Assembly: GCA_016182795.1 (NCBI GenBank)
Contig: JACPFW010000015.1
Span: forward strand, 186,001 to 250,000
Direction of reading: 5' to 3'
Source: Gemmatimonadota bacterium
GTDB lineage: Bacteria; Gemmatimonadota; Gemmatimonadetes; Gemmatimonadales; Gemmatimonadaceae
DNA: 64,000 bases
Of the stretch, positions 50,197 through 61,089 are shown piece by piece. How positions within the stretch are numbered: position 1 is the stretch's first letter; each line of letters opens with the position of its first letter. A program made the translations under genes and the position numbers. The notes beneath the pieces are model-generated. The model did not search any database. It was not told the DNA's origin and saw only the letters and a list, made by a program, of their open reading frames with translations.

Positions 50197-51396
50197 CTAG
50201 TCAGGCCGCGTCCGCTGCACCACAAGCAGTGCCGACCCCACCTCGCGCTCTCCGGTTCGATCGCTCGGGGTGTTCACGACCTTCCCATCGATCACCATCG
50301 TGGCCGAGCCCCCGCCGTCGAAGTTGAGGGCGTTCCACGCGCCGAGTGATTTCATCAGGTCGGCCAGCTCGACGAGGGTCATTCCCACGCTCGTGGCGCC
50401 ACGGCCGTCGACCGTGACGAGCAGCAGGGTGGTGCTGTCGCGGGAAAACCCGACGCCCGTGCGCGGATGGCGCACCTCGGCGTTGCGCGAGATGGTCCCT
50501 TCCGCTGACGGCGCGAGCGCGGCGACGTTGACGCCGCCGCGCAGAATGCGCGGCCAGCCGCCCACGACCAACGACAATCTCCCAGCGGCCGCGGCAAGGC
50601 GGGGCGCGGCCGCCAGCGTGATGCGCACCGTGTCGCCGTCGGCCGTTGAGTCGAGCGCCGCGGCCCGCGCGCCATAGGCAGAGAGCACCGCGCCGTCGGC
50701 GGGGATGGCGAGGCCGCCGCCCTTGGACGCCGAGCGCCGCACGAAGAGCACGGTGTCGTCGCGGTGGCCGGCGGGGAAGAGCGCGAGTTCGGTGGTGGGA
50801 CGCACGCTGTCGCGCGGCGTCGCGGGGCCGACGCGCGGTGTCCACAGCGCGGTGCCTTCATATGTTCCCCGCGGCATCGCGTTGAGGGCAATCAGCGGAA
50901 ACGACGCGCCCGGGGTGCGCGCCCACCCGTCAAATGCGAACCGGTCCAGCAGCGGACGGCGGCGGCTGTCGAGGGCGAACTGGGCGTGCACGTTGTCAAA
51001 CGTGTCGTACGGACTCTCGGTCACGCGCACGCCTTTCCACCATTCCGCGCCAATCACGACGTTGTTCTCACTCGCGCCGGAGGCGAGGTCAAAGAAATCG
51101 GCGTTGACGGCCGCCAGCACGCGGTCGCCGCCCTGCGCGACGCGGGCCGCCATCGCGCTGACGCGCTCGCGGGTGGCCAGTTGGCCGTGGGCCCGCTCGT
51201 GTCGCAGGGCGATATCGCCCCGCCCAAGGTCGACCCTGAGCACGTGGACGGTCCACGGGCCCGTGGAAATGTCGAGGCGGGTATGGACGACGCCGGGGGC
51301 GAGCGTGTCGGTGCGCGCGGGGGCGGGGCCCTGGGCGGCGGCCGACGCAACCGCGGCGGCGAGTAGGACGGGGGCGAGTCGGCAGGCGATGGGCAT
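50197..51396 (-). CDS. Exported phosphodiester glycosidase-like (NAGPA) protein
   Basis: A 399-residue secreted protein with a signal peptide (about 1-22). It matches the NAGPA/DUF2233 family: VNADFFD near residue 93, HPRTGVGFSRD, then TVDGRGATSVGMTLVELADL and the hallmark NALNFDGGGSATMVI, with GSALLVV near the end. Human NAGPA uncovers mannose-6-phosphate; bacterial members act on cell-surface polymers, but the substrate here is not known. It would act in the periplasm or outside. It converges on rpoC and is divergent from the TonB receptor gene with 123 bases between. Confidence 0.85.
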   Translation of the reverse strand: MPIACRLAPVLLAAAVASAAAQGPAPARTDTLAPGVVHTRLDISTGPWTVHVLRVDLGRGDIALRHERAHGQLATRERVSAMAARVAQGGDRVLAAVNADFFDLASGASENNVVIGAEWWKGVRVTESPYDTFDNVHAQFALDSRRRPLLDRFAFDGWARTPGASFPLIALNAMPRGTYEGTALWTPRVGPATPRDSVRPTTELALFPAGHRDDTVLFVRRSASKGGGLAIPADGAVLSAYGARAAALDSTADGDTVRITLAAAPRLAAAAGRLSLVVGGWPRILRGGVNVAALAPSAEGTISRNAEVRHPRTGVGFSRDSTTLLLVTVDGRGATSVGMTLVELADLMKSLGAWNALNFDGGGSATMVIDGKVVNTPSDRTGEREVGSALLVVQRTRPD

Positions 51397-51519
51397 GGCT
51401 GTGGCAAAGTGAATGACGACCCCCTAACTTAGGCGCCGAAGCGGACTATCACAGCCGCTCTAGCCCCCGTCCCCCCAGTCCCCCCGCCCCCTCTCTACCA
51501 AAGACATAGGAGTACACGC

Positions 51520-54348
51520 ATGCGGAGACTCGTGAGCCACGCGCTCGCGGCGCTCACTCTTGCGGCCATGATGGCCACGAGTGCGCTCGCCCAGAATACC
51601 GTCATTCTCACCGGCATGGTGCGGTCGGAGGGTCAGCCGATTGCCGATGCGCAGGTGACCATCACCAACGTCGCCACGCAGGAAACGGTGCGGTCGGTGA
51701 CCCGCGCGACCGGCGAATTCCGCGTTCTCGGCCTGTTCACCGGCCAGTATGCGGTGACGGTACGCGCCATCGGCTACAAGCCGGCGGGCCAGAAGGTGCA
51801 GCTGGCCATCGGCCAGCGCGCGCGCCTCGAGTTCAACATGGAAAAGGGCGTCGCCGAGCTGGCGGCGCAAACGATCGTCGGCGAGAAGGTGAAGCAGGTG
51901 GAAGTGCAGCGCCTGTCGGTGTCGGCGCCGGTCATGCGCGCGGAAATCGAGAACCTGCCGCTCAACGCGCGCGGCCTGATGAACCTCGCGGGCGTGGCCC
52001 CGGGCATCAAGACGTACGCGCCGCAGTCGGGACGCACGCTCCCGTCGGCCGGCGGCGCGCCGGACAACCGCTTCTTCAACGTCTACGTCGACGGCGTGGA
52101 GATGAAGAGCCTGTACAACGGCAACATCGTGGGCCTCGGCCAGACGGGTTCGCCGCTGCCGCAGGAGGCGCTCGAGCAGTTCCGCGTCTTCGTGAACCCC
52201 TACGACGCCGAGTATTCGCGCGCCGGGTCGTACGTGATCTCCACCGAAAGCCGCCGCGGCACGAACAAGTGGGAAGGGTCGGCGTTCGGGTTCCTGCAGA
52301 ACAAGGCGATGATCACGCAGAACGCCTTCCAGAAGAAGGTCCCCGACTACAGCCGTCAGCAACTGGGCTTCAACCTCCGCGGCCCGCTGAAGAAGGACAA
52401 GCTCTTCCTGGCGACGAGCTACGAGCTGACCAACACCAACTTCTACCTCGACGTCAACCCGACGAGCGGCGCGAACTGGGCGCCGTACAAGGGGTCGTTC
52501 CTCGCCCCCAACAAGAACCACACGCTGTTCGGTCGCCTGACGTGGGTGAAGAACCCCCAGATCACGTATGACGCCATGGTCTCGGCGCGCCTGCTCGACG
52601 GCGAGGGCAACTTTGGCGCCAAGGTGTCGCAGGACGGCGGCATCTCGCAGAACTACGACATCTACACGGCGCAGCTCCGCCAGCGCTACCTGAAGCCGGG
52701 CGGCAACTTCGTGAACGAAGCCAGCCTCCAGCTCGTGAGCTGGGGCCACAAGGAAGCGCCGCTCAAGCCCGGCCCGCAGTTCAACTACCCGGGCATCACG
52801 TTCGGCACCAGCGGCTTCCCGCTCTTCCTCGACGAGCTGCACCTCCGCGCCGTGGACCGCGCGACGTGGAACTTCGACAACGCGTCGGGTTCGCACACCA
52901 TCAAGGCGGGCGTCGAGCTGGCCAGCATCTCGGCCAGCCAGGACTTCGCGAACAATGCCAACGGCACGTTCACGTTCCTGACCGACACGTCATCGATGCC
53001 GTACCTCGCCAACATTGCGGTCGGCTTCACCGACCCCAACTCGACCGAGGACGCCAAGGCGAGCGCCAATGCGTTCACGACCGGCGTGTACATCAATGAC
53101 GAGTGGCGCATCAAGGACAACTTCACGTTAAGCCTCGGCGTGCGGCATGACGCCGAGATCAACACGATGAACAACAAGTACACGGTGCCGTGGTCCAAGG
53201 ACACGACGCTGCAGCGCCTCGAGCGCGAGGGGCCGCTCGCCGGCTACCTCAACCGCGGCGACCGCAAGAACCAGCTGGGCAACTTCTCGCCGCGTATCTC
53301 GTTCTCGTGGGATCCGACGAAGCAGAACAAGACGTTCGTGCGCGGCGGCATGGGCATCATCTATGACCGCGTGACGAGCTTCATGGGCTTCCAGGAGCGC
53401 AAGAACTCCACGTGGCGCGTGTACAACTTCACGTTCAACAACACCACGAACACGCCCACCAAGGACCCCGCCGTCCTGCGGCAGCGCGTGATCGCCGGCC
53501 AGTCGGGTTCGCCGGCGCCGATCCTCATGAAGCACGACATGAAGACGCCGAAGAACCTCCAGCTGTCGCTCGGCATCGGGCACCAGTTCACGGAGCAGTT
53601 CGGCATCAACGTGGACTACGTGCGCCAGCACCTCACCAACCTCTACGTCCAGCGCAACGCGAACTACACCGACAAGTCGGTGACGCCGAGCGCGCGCAAG
53701 CTGACGCCGCGGTACGGCGACATCGTGCTGTGGGACGACAAGGGCGAGGCGTGGTACTCGGCGTTCCTGGTGTCGTCCACCTACCAGCGCAACAAGACCC
53801 GCGTGAACCTCGCGTACACGCTGGCCTGGTACGAGGGCAGCTTCGACATCTCCGGCGCGCTCCCCAACTACGCGCTGCCGTTCCTGTTCGACCGTCAGCG
53901 CACGTCGGGCGACGAGCGGCACCGCCTGGTGCTGTCGACGGTGACGCCGATTCCGTTCGGCTTCAACGTGTCGGCCATCGCCACGGTCGCCAGCCCGCGT
54001 CCGTTCCTGCAGATCGACGGCCGCGACATCAATCTCGACAACATCACCGGCGACGACTGGCCGGGCGGCACGAAGACCACGGTGGGCGAGCGCACGGCGC
54101 TTCCGGCCAATGCCTTCCCGAACTACTACCGCACCGTCGACCTGCGCCTCGCGCGGCAGCTCTACTCCATTGGCGGCAAGAAGGTCGGCTTCTCGGCCGA
54201 GGTGTTCAACCTGTTCAACTGGTACAACAAGCTCTCGTACGGCGGCACGCAGCTTACGGCCACCGGTGAGGCGGTTCCGACGTTCGGCCGGCCGACGGGC
54301 GCGTACGCGGCTCGGCAGATGCAGGCTGGGCTTCGGGTCGACTGGTAA
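51520..54348 (+). CDS. Oar-like TonB-dependent outer-membrane receptor
   Basis: A 942-residue outer-membrane protein. Signal peptide 1-25 (cut ALAQ). Residues 30-110 are a carboxypeptidase-regulatory-like domain (GMVRSEGQPIADAQVTITNV). A plug domain follows (about 140-235), then a 22-strand-type barrel ending in the aromatic C-terminal residue (GLRVDW), typical of barrel insertion. It resembles Oar of Myxococcus and related receptors; the ligand is unknown. No SusD-like partner lies next to it. AGGAG nine bases ahead of the ATG supports the start. A terminator with a UUCG loop follows directly. Confidence 0.88.
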   Translation: MRRLVSHALAALTLAAMMATSALAQNTVILTGMVRSEGQPIADAQVTITNVATQETVRSVTRATGEFRVLGLFTGQYAVTVRAIGYKPAGQKVQLAIGQRARLEFNMEKGVAELAAQTIVGEKVKQVEVQRLSVSAPVMRAEIENLPLNARGLMNLAGVAPGIKTYAPQSGRTLPSAGGAPDNRFFNVYVDGVEMKSLYNGNIVGLGQTGSPLPQEALEQFRVFVNPYDAEYSRAGSYVISTESRRGTNKWEGSAFGFLQNKAMITQNAFQKKVPDYSRQQLGFNLRGPLKKDKLFLATSYELTNTNFYLDVNPTSGANWAPYKGSFLAPNKNHTLFGRLTWVKNPQITYDAMVSARLLDGEGNFGAKVSQDGGISQNYDIYTAQLRQRYLKPGGNFVNEASLQLVSWGHKEAPLKPGPQFNYPGITFGTSGFPLFLDELHLRAVDRATWNFDNASGSHTIKAGVELASISASQDFANNANGTFTFLTDTSSMPYLANIAVGFTDPNSTEDAKASANAFTTGVYINDEWRIKDNFTLSLGVRHDAEINTMNNKYTVPWSKDTTLQRLEREGPLAGYLNRGDRKNQLGNFSPRISFSWDPTKQNKTFVRGGMGIIYDRVTSFMGFQERKNSTWRVYNFTFNNTTNTPTKDPAVLRQRVIAGQSGSPAPILMKHDMKTPKNLQLSLGIGHQFTEQFGINVDYVRQHLTNLYVQRNANYTDKSVTPSARKLTPRYGDIVLWDDKGEAWYSAFLVSSTYQRNKTRVNLAYTLAWYEGSFDISGALPNYALPFLFDRQRTSGDERHRLVLSTVTPIPFGFNVSAIATVASPRPFLQIDGRDINLDNITGDDWPGGTKTTVGERTALPANAFPNYYRTVDLRLARQLYSIGGKKVGFSAEVFNLFNWYNKLSYGGTQLTATGEAVPTFGRPTGAYAARQMQAGLRVDW

Positions 54349-54359
54349 CACGGCAACGG

Positions 54360-54397
54360 AAAAGGGCCTCGCGACCTTCGGGTCGCGAGGCCCTTTT
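54360..54397 (+). terminator. Intrinsic terminator with UUCG tetraloop
   Basis: A perfect 17-bp stem: AAAAGGGCCTCGCGACC (54360-54376), loop TTCG, GGTCGCGAGGCCCTTTT (54381-54397). It ends the receptor transcript and can work in both directions. The words CCTTTTGCGTTG that follow are shared with the rpoC terminator. Confidence 0.95.
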
Positions 54398-54401
54398 GCG
54401 T

Positions 54402-54640
54402 TGCGTGCAGGGGAAGAGGCGGGGTGTGGTGCAGGGGAAGAGGCAGGGTGTGGTGCGGGGGAGCGGGTGGATTAGACGTTCAACAGCTTCGCTAGGGCGC
54501 GAACGGTTGTGATGTTGCGGAAAGTCGCCAGGGCTCCTACCGCTATCTCAAAGCGCGTGAGCGTGAACTTCGATTCGCTCGCCCGTCCTTCTCTTCGCCA
54601 GTAGACTTCGCGCGCATGCACGGCAAACTCGTCCAGCGGA
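54402..54640. repeat. Half-copy of type B repeat and non-coding gap
   Basis: Two direct copies of GTGCAGGGGAAGAGGC with GGGTGTGG (54404-54459) form only one arm of the type B repeat; the complementary arm is missing. The remaining bases to 54640 hold no convincing gene; a minus-strand frame (54472-54669) was considered and dropped. A promoter for the transporter is expected but not clear. Confidence 0.6.
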
Positions 54641-56026
54641 GTGGCGCCTCGGCCCGCCGCGCCGCACATTGTTCGCTTCCCCGTCGACGAGCCGATTACC
54701 GCACCCGCGACCGTTCAAGCCGCCCCGCCCGCCGCGCACGTCATCACCCGCCGCGCCGTCTGGTCGTGGTGGGTCTACGACCTGGCCAACACCATCTTCT
54801 CGATGGGCATCGTGTCGATGTACTTCTCCAAGTACATCCGCGACCACGTGGGGGCCGACCGCGCCGACGCGCTCTACGGCAACGTCTCCGCCGTCTCGAT
54901 GGCCATCATCTTCGTCATCTCCCCGCTCCTCGGCGGCATGACTGACCGCGCGCCGCGCCGCATGCCGTTCCTGATCTGGAGCACGGTGCTCTGCGTGGGA
55001 CTCACCGCGGCGCTCGGCAGCGTGGGATTCTGGCCGACGATGCTCTGTTTCATCGTCGCCAACGCCGCCTACTCGGCGGGGCTGCAGTTCTATGACGCCA
55101 TGCTCCCCGACGTTTCCACCGAGGAGAATCGCGGGCGTATTGGCGGCATCGGCGTCGGCATTGGCTATCTCGGCTCGTATATCGCCGTCACGCTCGGCTT
55201 CGTCTTCGGCACCGACAACCTGCAACTGCTGTTCGTGGCGATCGCCGCGGTCTTCCTGACGCTGAGCATTCCGTGCTTCCTGTTCGTGAAGGAGCGCGGC
55301 AACGCGCACCCGCGTCCGGTCTTCTCGTGGGCGGCCACGGTAGAGAGCACGCGCATCACCATCCAGACCCTGCGCGAGGGGGAGAAGTACCCGGGCCTCC
55401 TGCGCTTCCTGATCGGACGCATCTTCTACACCGACGCCATCAACACCGTCATCAGCATCATGTTCCTGTACACGCTCAATGTGGCCGACGCCAACGGGCT
55501 GACGCCCAAGCAGGGGAGCGCGGCCGGCATGAGCATCATGATGGTGGCCATTACCTTCGCGGTGCTCGGCGGCTTCATGTGGGGGCGCATTGTCGATCGC
55601 ATCGGCCCAAAGACGACGCTCAACTGGGTGCTGCGGCTGTGGGTCGTGACGTTCATTTCGGCGGCGGCCATCGGCCTGCTCACCCTGCCGCTGTGGGTGC
55701 TGTACATCGTGGCGTCGATGGCCGGCGTCGGCATGGGCGGCGTCTGGTCGGCCGACCGTCCGCTGATGCTGCGCCTCACTCCGCCGGATCGCATTGGCGA
55801 GTTCTATGGATTGTACGGCATGGTTGGCCGCTTCTCGGCCATCACCGGGCCGTTCATCTGGGCGCTCGTCGCCAGGGCGACCATCGAGAGCGGATGGTTG
55901 AAGCCGGCGCAGGGGCAGGGGGTTGGCGTCATCGTGCTGATGGGCTTCATCCTCCTCTCGTACGGCATCCTGCGCCGGGTGACGGACGAGAAGCGCGACT
56001 GGTCGCATCTCGGCGCCAACAGCTAG
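54641..56026 (+). CDS. UMF1/Atg22-like MFS transporter
   Basis: A 461-residue membrane protein with 12 predicted segments. Motifs of the UMF1 family (Atg22-type effluxers): SWWVYDLANTIFSMGIVSMY near residue 42, DALYGNVSAVSMAIIFVISP and a middle loop with FYDAMLPDVSTEENRGRIGG. It probably exports amino acids or other small molecules; substrate unknown. I give the GTG at 54641 because no ATG lies upstream of the first membrane segment in this frame. The first 38 residues are Pro/Ala-rich. Confidence 0.8.
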   Translation: MAPRPAAPHIVRFPVDEPITAPATVQAAPPAAHVITRRAVWSWWVYDLANTIFSMGIVSMYFSKYIRDHVGADRADALYGNVSAVSMAIIFVISPLLGGMTDRAPRRMPFLIWSTVLCVGLTAALGSVGFWPTMLCFIVANAAYSAGLQFYDAMLPDVSTEENRGRIGGIGVGIGYLGSYIAVTLGFVFGTDNLQLLFVAIAAVFLTLSIPCFLFVKERGNAHPRPVFSWAATVESTRITIQTLREGEKYPGLLRFLIGRIFYTDAINTVISIMFLYTLNVADANGLTPKQGSAAGMSIMMVAITFAVLGGFMWGRIVDRIGPKTTLNWVLRLWVVTFISAAAIGLLTLPLWVLYIVASMAGVGMGGVWSADRPLMLRLTPPDRIGEFYGLYGMVGRFSAITGPFIWALVARATIESGWLKPAQGQGVGVIVLMGFILLSYGILRRVTDEKRDWSHLGANS

Positions 56027-56065
56027 CCGACGCTTGACCCGCGCCGCGCCACGTCGGAAGTTGGC

Positions 56066-58174
56066 ATGATGAGGCGTGGAGTCGGGATCACCCGCATTGC
56101 CGCATTCGTGGCTGCGATCGCGCTTTGCGGCGCGGCGCCGCGCGCGGCGCGCGCCCAGGTGCCGGCTCCAACGCCCGCCTGTCCCGCGCAGCCGGGCAAG
56201 CTGGCGCTCGTATTGCCCGGCGGCGGCGCCAAGGGCTTCGCGCATCTCGGCGTGCTGCGCATGCTCGACTCGCTGGGCATCGTCCCCGACCTCATTGTCG
56301 GCACGAGCGCCGGCGCGATCATGGGCGCGCTCTACGCCAGCGGGCTCGATGTGCCGGAGATCGAACGCGACGTCAGGGCGCTCGGGCTCGATTCGCTCGT
56401 CGGTCGGTACGGCGCCCCGGCGCCGGCGTCGCTTGGCACCCGGCGCGCGATTCTCGCCTGGGAGGGCGGAAGCCAGGGGATGATCCTGCGCACGAGCGTG
56501 GTGCGCGAGCGGTCGCTCAACGCGCTGGTCAGCGCCCTGTATGCGCGCGGCAATCTGATCGCAGCGGGCAACTTTGACCGCCTGCCCATTCCGTTCCGTG
56601 CCGTCGCCGCCAACCTGAGCACGCGCGAAGAGGTCGTACTCGGCACCGGCGACCTCGCGCAGGCGGTGCGGGCCAGCAGTTCCATTCCAATCGTGCTTCG
56701 CTCCGTGCGCGTGGACGGCCGCGACCTCGTTGACGGCGGGATCGTGAACAACGTTCCAATCGGGGCGGCGCGCGCGCTTGGCGCCACGCGGGTCATTATC
56801 TCGGGGCTGCGCGATACGTCACGCATCGATGTCGCCGATGACGACCCGCTGTCGATCGCCGGGCAGCTGCTGGCCTTCATCTTTGAGCAGCCCGTGCCGC
56901 CGCTGCGCGCCGGCGATGTGTGGGTGTCGTCGGACGTCAGCGGCATCAATCAGCTCGACTTCTCGCCGGCCAACATCGACCGCGTCATCGCCGCGGGGAA
57001 TCGCGCCGCCGAGTCGCTGCGCGACGCGCCCTGCCTGCCGCGCGGCCGGACGCGTCCCCGCGGCGTGGTGCCGCCCGTCGCGTCGATCTTCCTGCCCGGC
57101 AACCTCGAGCCCGATGTCGATCGCGTGCTTTGGGAGACCCTCGGCGACATCGGCGGACGCGTGCCGAACATTCCGCAGCTTCAGGAGCGGCTGCGGTCGT
57201 TCTCGCGCGTGGAGCGATTCCGCTCCATCTGGCTGGGTCCAAAGCGCGGCCCAGGCGATTCCGTCTGGTTCGCGGCGGAAGGGCGGAAGTCGAGCAACGA
57301 GCAGCTCCTCGCGGGCGCGGCGTTCGACCGGGAGCTTGGCCCCCGTCTTTGGATTGGGCGTGTGCAGCGGTTGCCGCGTCGCAACGCCGAGGCGACGGGC
57401 GTGATATCCATTGGCCAACTTCAGCAGGAGTTCGCGCTGTCGGTGCGACGCAGCTACGACGTGCTCCAGTCGCCGTGGTCACCCGTTGTTGGCGTCACTT
57501 TCACGCGGACGCAGGTGCGCGATATCCGCGACGGGAGCGAGTTTCCAAACATCCAGACAGTTGACTGGCTCGCCGAATCGGGAATCGAACGGCGGCTGTG
57601 GTCGCGCGCCTTGGTGGCGCTCACTGCCTTTGTGCGCCAGTGGGATGAACCCGTCTTTGCGGGCACGCCCACCGCGCTTGGCGCGCGGCTGCGCTTTCAG
57701 TCGGCTGGGCCCACTACGGAGGCGCCGCGCGGCATCGTGACGTTCGAGGGGACGCTGCGCTATTGGCGTGCCTCGGCCGAACTGCGGCGCAATCATCACT
57801 GGGGTTCGCTGACGTTCGAGCCGCTGCTGTCGGCCGTGGTTGGCGAGCGCCTGCCGCTGCAGAGCAGCGCGTTCCTCGGCGGCGCCGACGTCGGGTTCCC
57901 CGGCTTCAAGCTGCAGGAGATGCGCGGCGCCCAGGCCGCGATGGCGGCCGTGCACGTGGCGCACCCCGTGTACGGGCCGCTGAACCTGCAGGGGATGATC
58001 GCCGGCGGCGCGCTGCAGCAGACCACGTACGGAGTCTTTCGCAATGCGCGCGGATACTTTGGCGCGCGCGGCGGCGTTGGCGTCACGACGGCGCTGGGCC
58101 CGTTTGCCCTCGAGTACGGCGTGAACGACCGCGGCCGCGGCAATCTGTTCATGCGCTTCGGCGACTGGTTCTAG
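56066..58174 (+). CDS. Patatin-like phospholipase with C-terminal beta-barrel
   Basis: A 702-residue exported protein. Signal peptide 1-30. The patatin domain (about 45-330) has the oxyanion loop LPGGGAKGFAHLG, the nucleophile elbow VGTSAGAIMG and the catalytic Asp in LVDGGIVNN. A linker and a Omp85/BamA-type barrel (about 385-702) follow, ending in FGDWF. This is the PlpD-like (type Vd) layout, where the barrel puts the lipase on the cell surface. It would cleave phospholipids. The next gene, a PlsB-like acyltransferase 3 bases later, suggests a shared lipid task. Confidence 0.88.
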   Translation: MMRRGVGITRIAAFVAAIALCGAAPRAARAQVPAPTPACPAQPGKLALVLPGGGAKGFAHLGVLRMLDSLGIVPDLIVGTSAGAIMGALYASGLDVPEIERDVRALGLDSLVGRYGAPAPASLGTRRAILAWEGGSQGMILRTSVVRERSLNALVSALYARGNLIAAGNFDRLPIPFRAVAANLSTREEVVLGTGDLAQAVRASSSIPIVLRSVRVDGRDLVDGGIVNNVPIGAARALGATRVIISGLRDTSRIDVADDDPLSIAGQLLAFIFEQPVPPLRAGDVWVSSDVSGINQLDFSPANIDRVIAAGNRAAESLRDAPCLPRGRTRPRGVVPPVASIFLPGNLEPDVDRVLWETLGDIGGRVPNIPQLQERLRSFSRVERFRSIWLGPKRGPGDSVWFAAEGRKSSNEQLLAGAAFDRELGPRLWIGRVQRLPRRNAEATGVISIGQLQQEFALSVRRSYDVLQSPWSPVVGVTFTRTQVRDIRDGSEFPNIQTVDWLAESGIERRLWSRALVALTAFVRQWDEPVFAGTPTALGARLRFQSAGPTTEAPRGIVTFEGTLRYWRASAELRRNHHWGSLTFEPLLSAVVGERLPLQSSAFLGGADVGFPGFKLQEMRGAQAAMAAVHVAHPVYGPLNLQGMIAGGALQQTTYGVFRNARGYFGARGGVGVTTALGPFALEYGVNDRGRGNLFMRFGDWF

Positions 58175-58177
58175 GCG

Positions 58178-59638
58178 GTGGAGCTCCCGGTCGTCGAGAT
58201 CCTGCTGGCGGCCGCGCTCATCGCAGTGGCGATTGTCGTCGGGGTCGGCTGGTACGCGCGACGCTGGGTGCGGCGCACCGCGCGCCGCGCGCACCGCCGC
58301 TTTGGCGCGCGCATCGACCGGTTCAAGCTGACGGGAAAGCGCTACATCACCGAGGCGCTGCTCAACGACCCCGACGTCGCCGAGGCCGTGCGCGTTCACG
58401 CGGCTGAGCATGGCATGTCGGAGCGCGACGTGTGGGCGCGGGTGCGCGTGTACCTGACGGAGATCATTCCCGCCTTCTCGCTGCTGATGTACTACCAGTT
58501 CGGGTACGCGCTGTCCAAGGCGCTGCTCGGGATGTTCTACAAGGTGTCGGTGGATTACGTGCGGCGCGCGAGCATTGAAGAGCTGCCGCGCGAGTCCATT
58601 GTGGTCTATCTGATGAACCACCGCAGCAACGCCGATTTTGTGGTGGCCAGTTATGCGCTGGCGGGTGAGGTGGCCATTTCGTACGCCGTCGGCGAGTGGG
58701 CGCGCGTCTTTCCGCTCGAGTATCTCTTCAAATCCTTCGGCTCGTACTTTGTGCGGCGCCGGTACCGCGAACCCTTGTATCATCGGGTGCTCGAGCGGTA
58801 CGTGCAGCTCATCACGCGCAATGGCGTGACGCAGGGGATCTTCCCCGAGGGCGGGCTGACCCGCGACGGGCGCCTGCGCCCCGCCAAGGTGGGGCTGCTC
58901 GACTACGTGCTCGGCGTGGCGCGCGAGCCAGGGTTCGCCGAGCGCATCTATGTAATTCCCGTGGCGGTCAACTATGACCGTGTGCTCGAGGACCGCACGC
59001 TGCTGCGCGAGCTGCGCACGTCGGATGGTGAGGCGCGGTCCGGACGGCTGTCGCAGCTCAGCGAGGTGCTGCATTACGCGTGGTGGAACGCGGCGCGTGT
59101 GCTGGCCGGGCGCTGGAAGCGGTATGGGCGAGCGGCGGTGGTGATTGGCGAGCCGATTGCTGTGCTGCCGTGGCTGGAGGAAGTGGAGCGAGGCGGACCG
59201 TCGCTGTTCAATAGACCAAGATCGGAGCGCCTCGCCGCGGTGCAGGAATTCTGCGACCAGGTGATGGGGCGCATTGGCGAGATCATCCCCGTGACGCCTG
59301 TGCCGCTGGCGTGCGCGGCGCTGCAGACGTTCGACGCCGAGTTTGTGCCGCGCGTGCGGCTGCTCGAGCGGATGGCCGAGCTGCGTGATGCGCTTGAGGC
59401 ACGTGGCGCGCGCGTGCTGCGCGCTGACCTGGCCGTTGAGGACACGTGGGAGCGCGCATACCGCATGCTGCGCATGCGGCGCGTGGTGGCGCGGGCGGGG
59501 GAGGGGTACGTGATCCTGCCGAAGGGGCGCGAGCTTGTGAGCTACTACGCCAACTCCATTTCCCACCTCTGCGGCGAGTTTGAGGGGGCGGTGCGGGCGC
59601 GGGACGCGCTGCCGGTGGATGGGTTGGTGGGGATGTGA
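58178..59638 (+). CDS. PlsB-like glycerol-3-phosphate acyltransferase
   Basis: A 486-residue protein with one N-terminal transmembrane helix (about 5-25). The acyltransferase core has NHRSNADFVV (the H-x4-D motif, near 146), the FVRRRYREPLYHRVLE segment and FPEGGLTRDGRLRPAKVGLL (near 225), all matching the PlsB/GPAT family. Shorter than E. coli PlsB (807). It would acylate glycerol-3-phosphate at the membrane. It starts with GTG 3 bases after the patatin stop. It is the last clear chromosomal gene before the accessory region. Confidence 0.85.
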   Translation: MELPVVEILLAAALIAVAIVVGVGWYARRWVRRTARRAHRRFGARIDRFKLTGKRYITEALLNDPDVAEAVRVHAAEHGMSERDVWARVRVYLTEIIPAFSLLMYYQFGYALSKALLGMFYKVSVDYVRRASIEELPRESIVVYLMNHRSNADFVVASYALAGEVAISYAVGEWARVFPLEYLFKSFGSYFVRRRYREPLYHRVLERYVQLITRNGVTQGIFPEGGLTRDGRLRPAKVGLLDYVLGVAREPGFAERIYVIPVAVNYDRVLEDRTLLRELRTSDGEARSGRLSQLSEVLHYAWWNAARVLAGRWKRYGRAAVVIGEPIAVLPWLEEVERGGPSLFNRPRSERLAAVQEFCDQVMGRIGEIIPVTPVPLACAALQTFDAEFVPRVRLLERMAELRDALEARGARVLRADLAVEDTWERAYRMLRMRRVVARAGEGYVILPKGRELVSYYANSISHLCGEFEGAVRARDALPVDGLVGM

Positions 59639-59869
59639 GGCAGCTGTACCGCGGTGCTTAGGGTTGCACTTACGTTAGGCTGACCGGCGCTGCAGGCTAA
59701 CATCCCGGTGTCGCACGGCCCGTACCGTCTGCAAATGGTACTGGCGGAACGACCCAGGACGCCCGATACTTAGGTGACATGGAGTGTTAGGTCGCGAGAT
59801 GCTGCGGTCTAACGCTTCTAGCGATCAACTAAGATGCTGTCTAATCGTCGTTAGCAACTGTCTTGAAAA
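59639..59869. other. Junction region with attC-like core words
   Basis: Between the acyltransferase stop and the IS110 transposase stop lie several integron-type core words: GTTAGGC (59674) and GGCTAAC (59695), GTTAGGT (59786) and GTCTAAC (59807), and GTTAGCA (59850). No full attC with spaced arms is clear. No gene is seen. It may be decayed cassette material or IS end sequence. Confidence 0.4.
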
Positions 59870-61080
<1,211 letters not shown>

Positions 61081-61089
61081 TCGGGCGGC

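Noticed and set aside
54472-54669. 65-codon minus-strand frame with a possible helix TTVRALAKLLNV
   Set aside because: It overlaps the transporter start, has no Shine-Dalgarno and no family; probably chance.
57479-59566. Long minus-strand frame opposite the patatin and acyltransferase genes
   Set aside because: The plus-strand genes have full catalytic motifs; the antisense frame has none.
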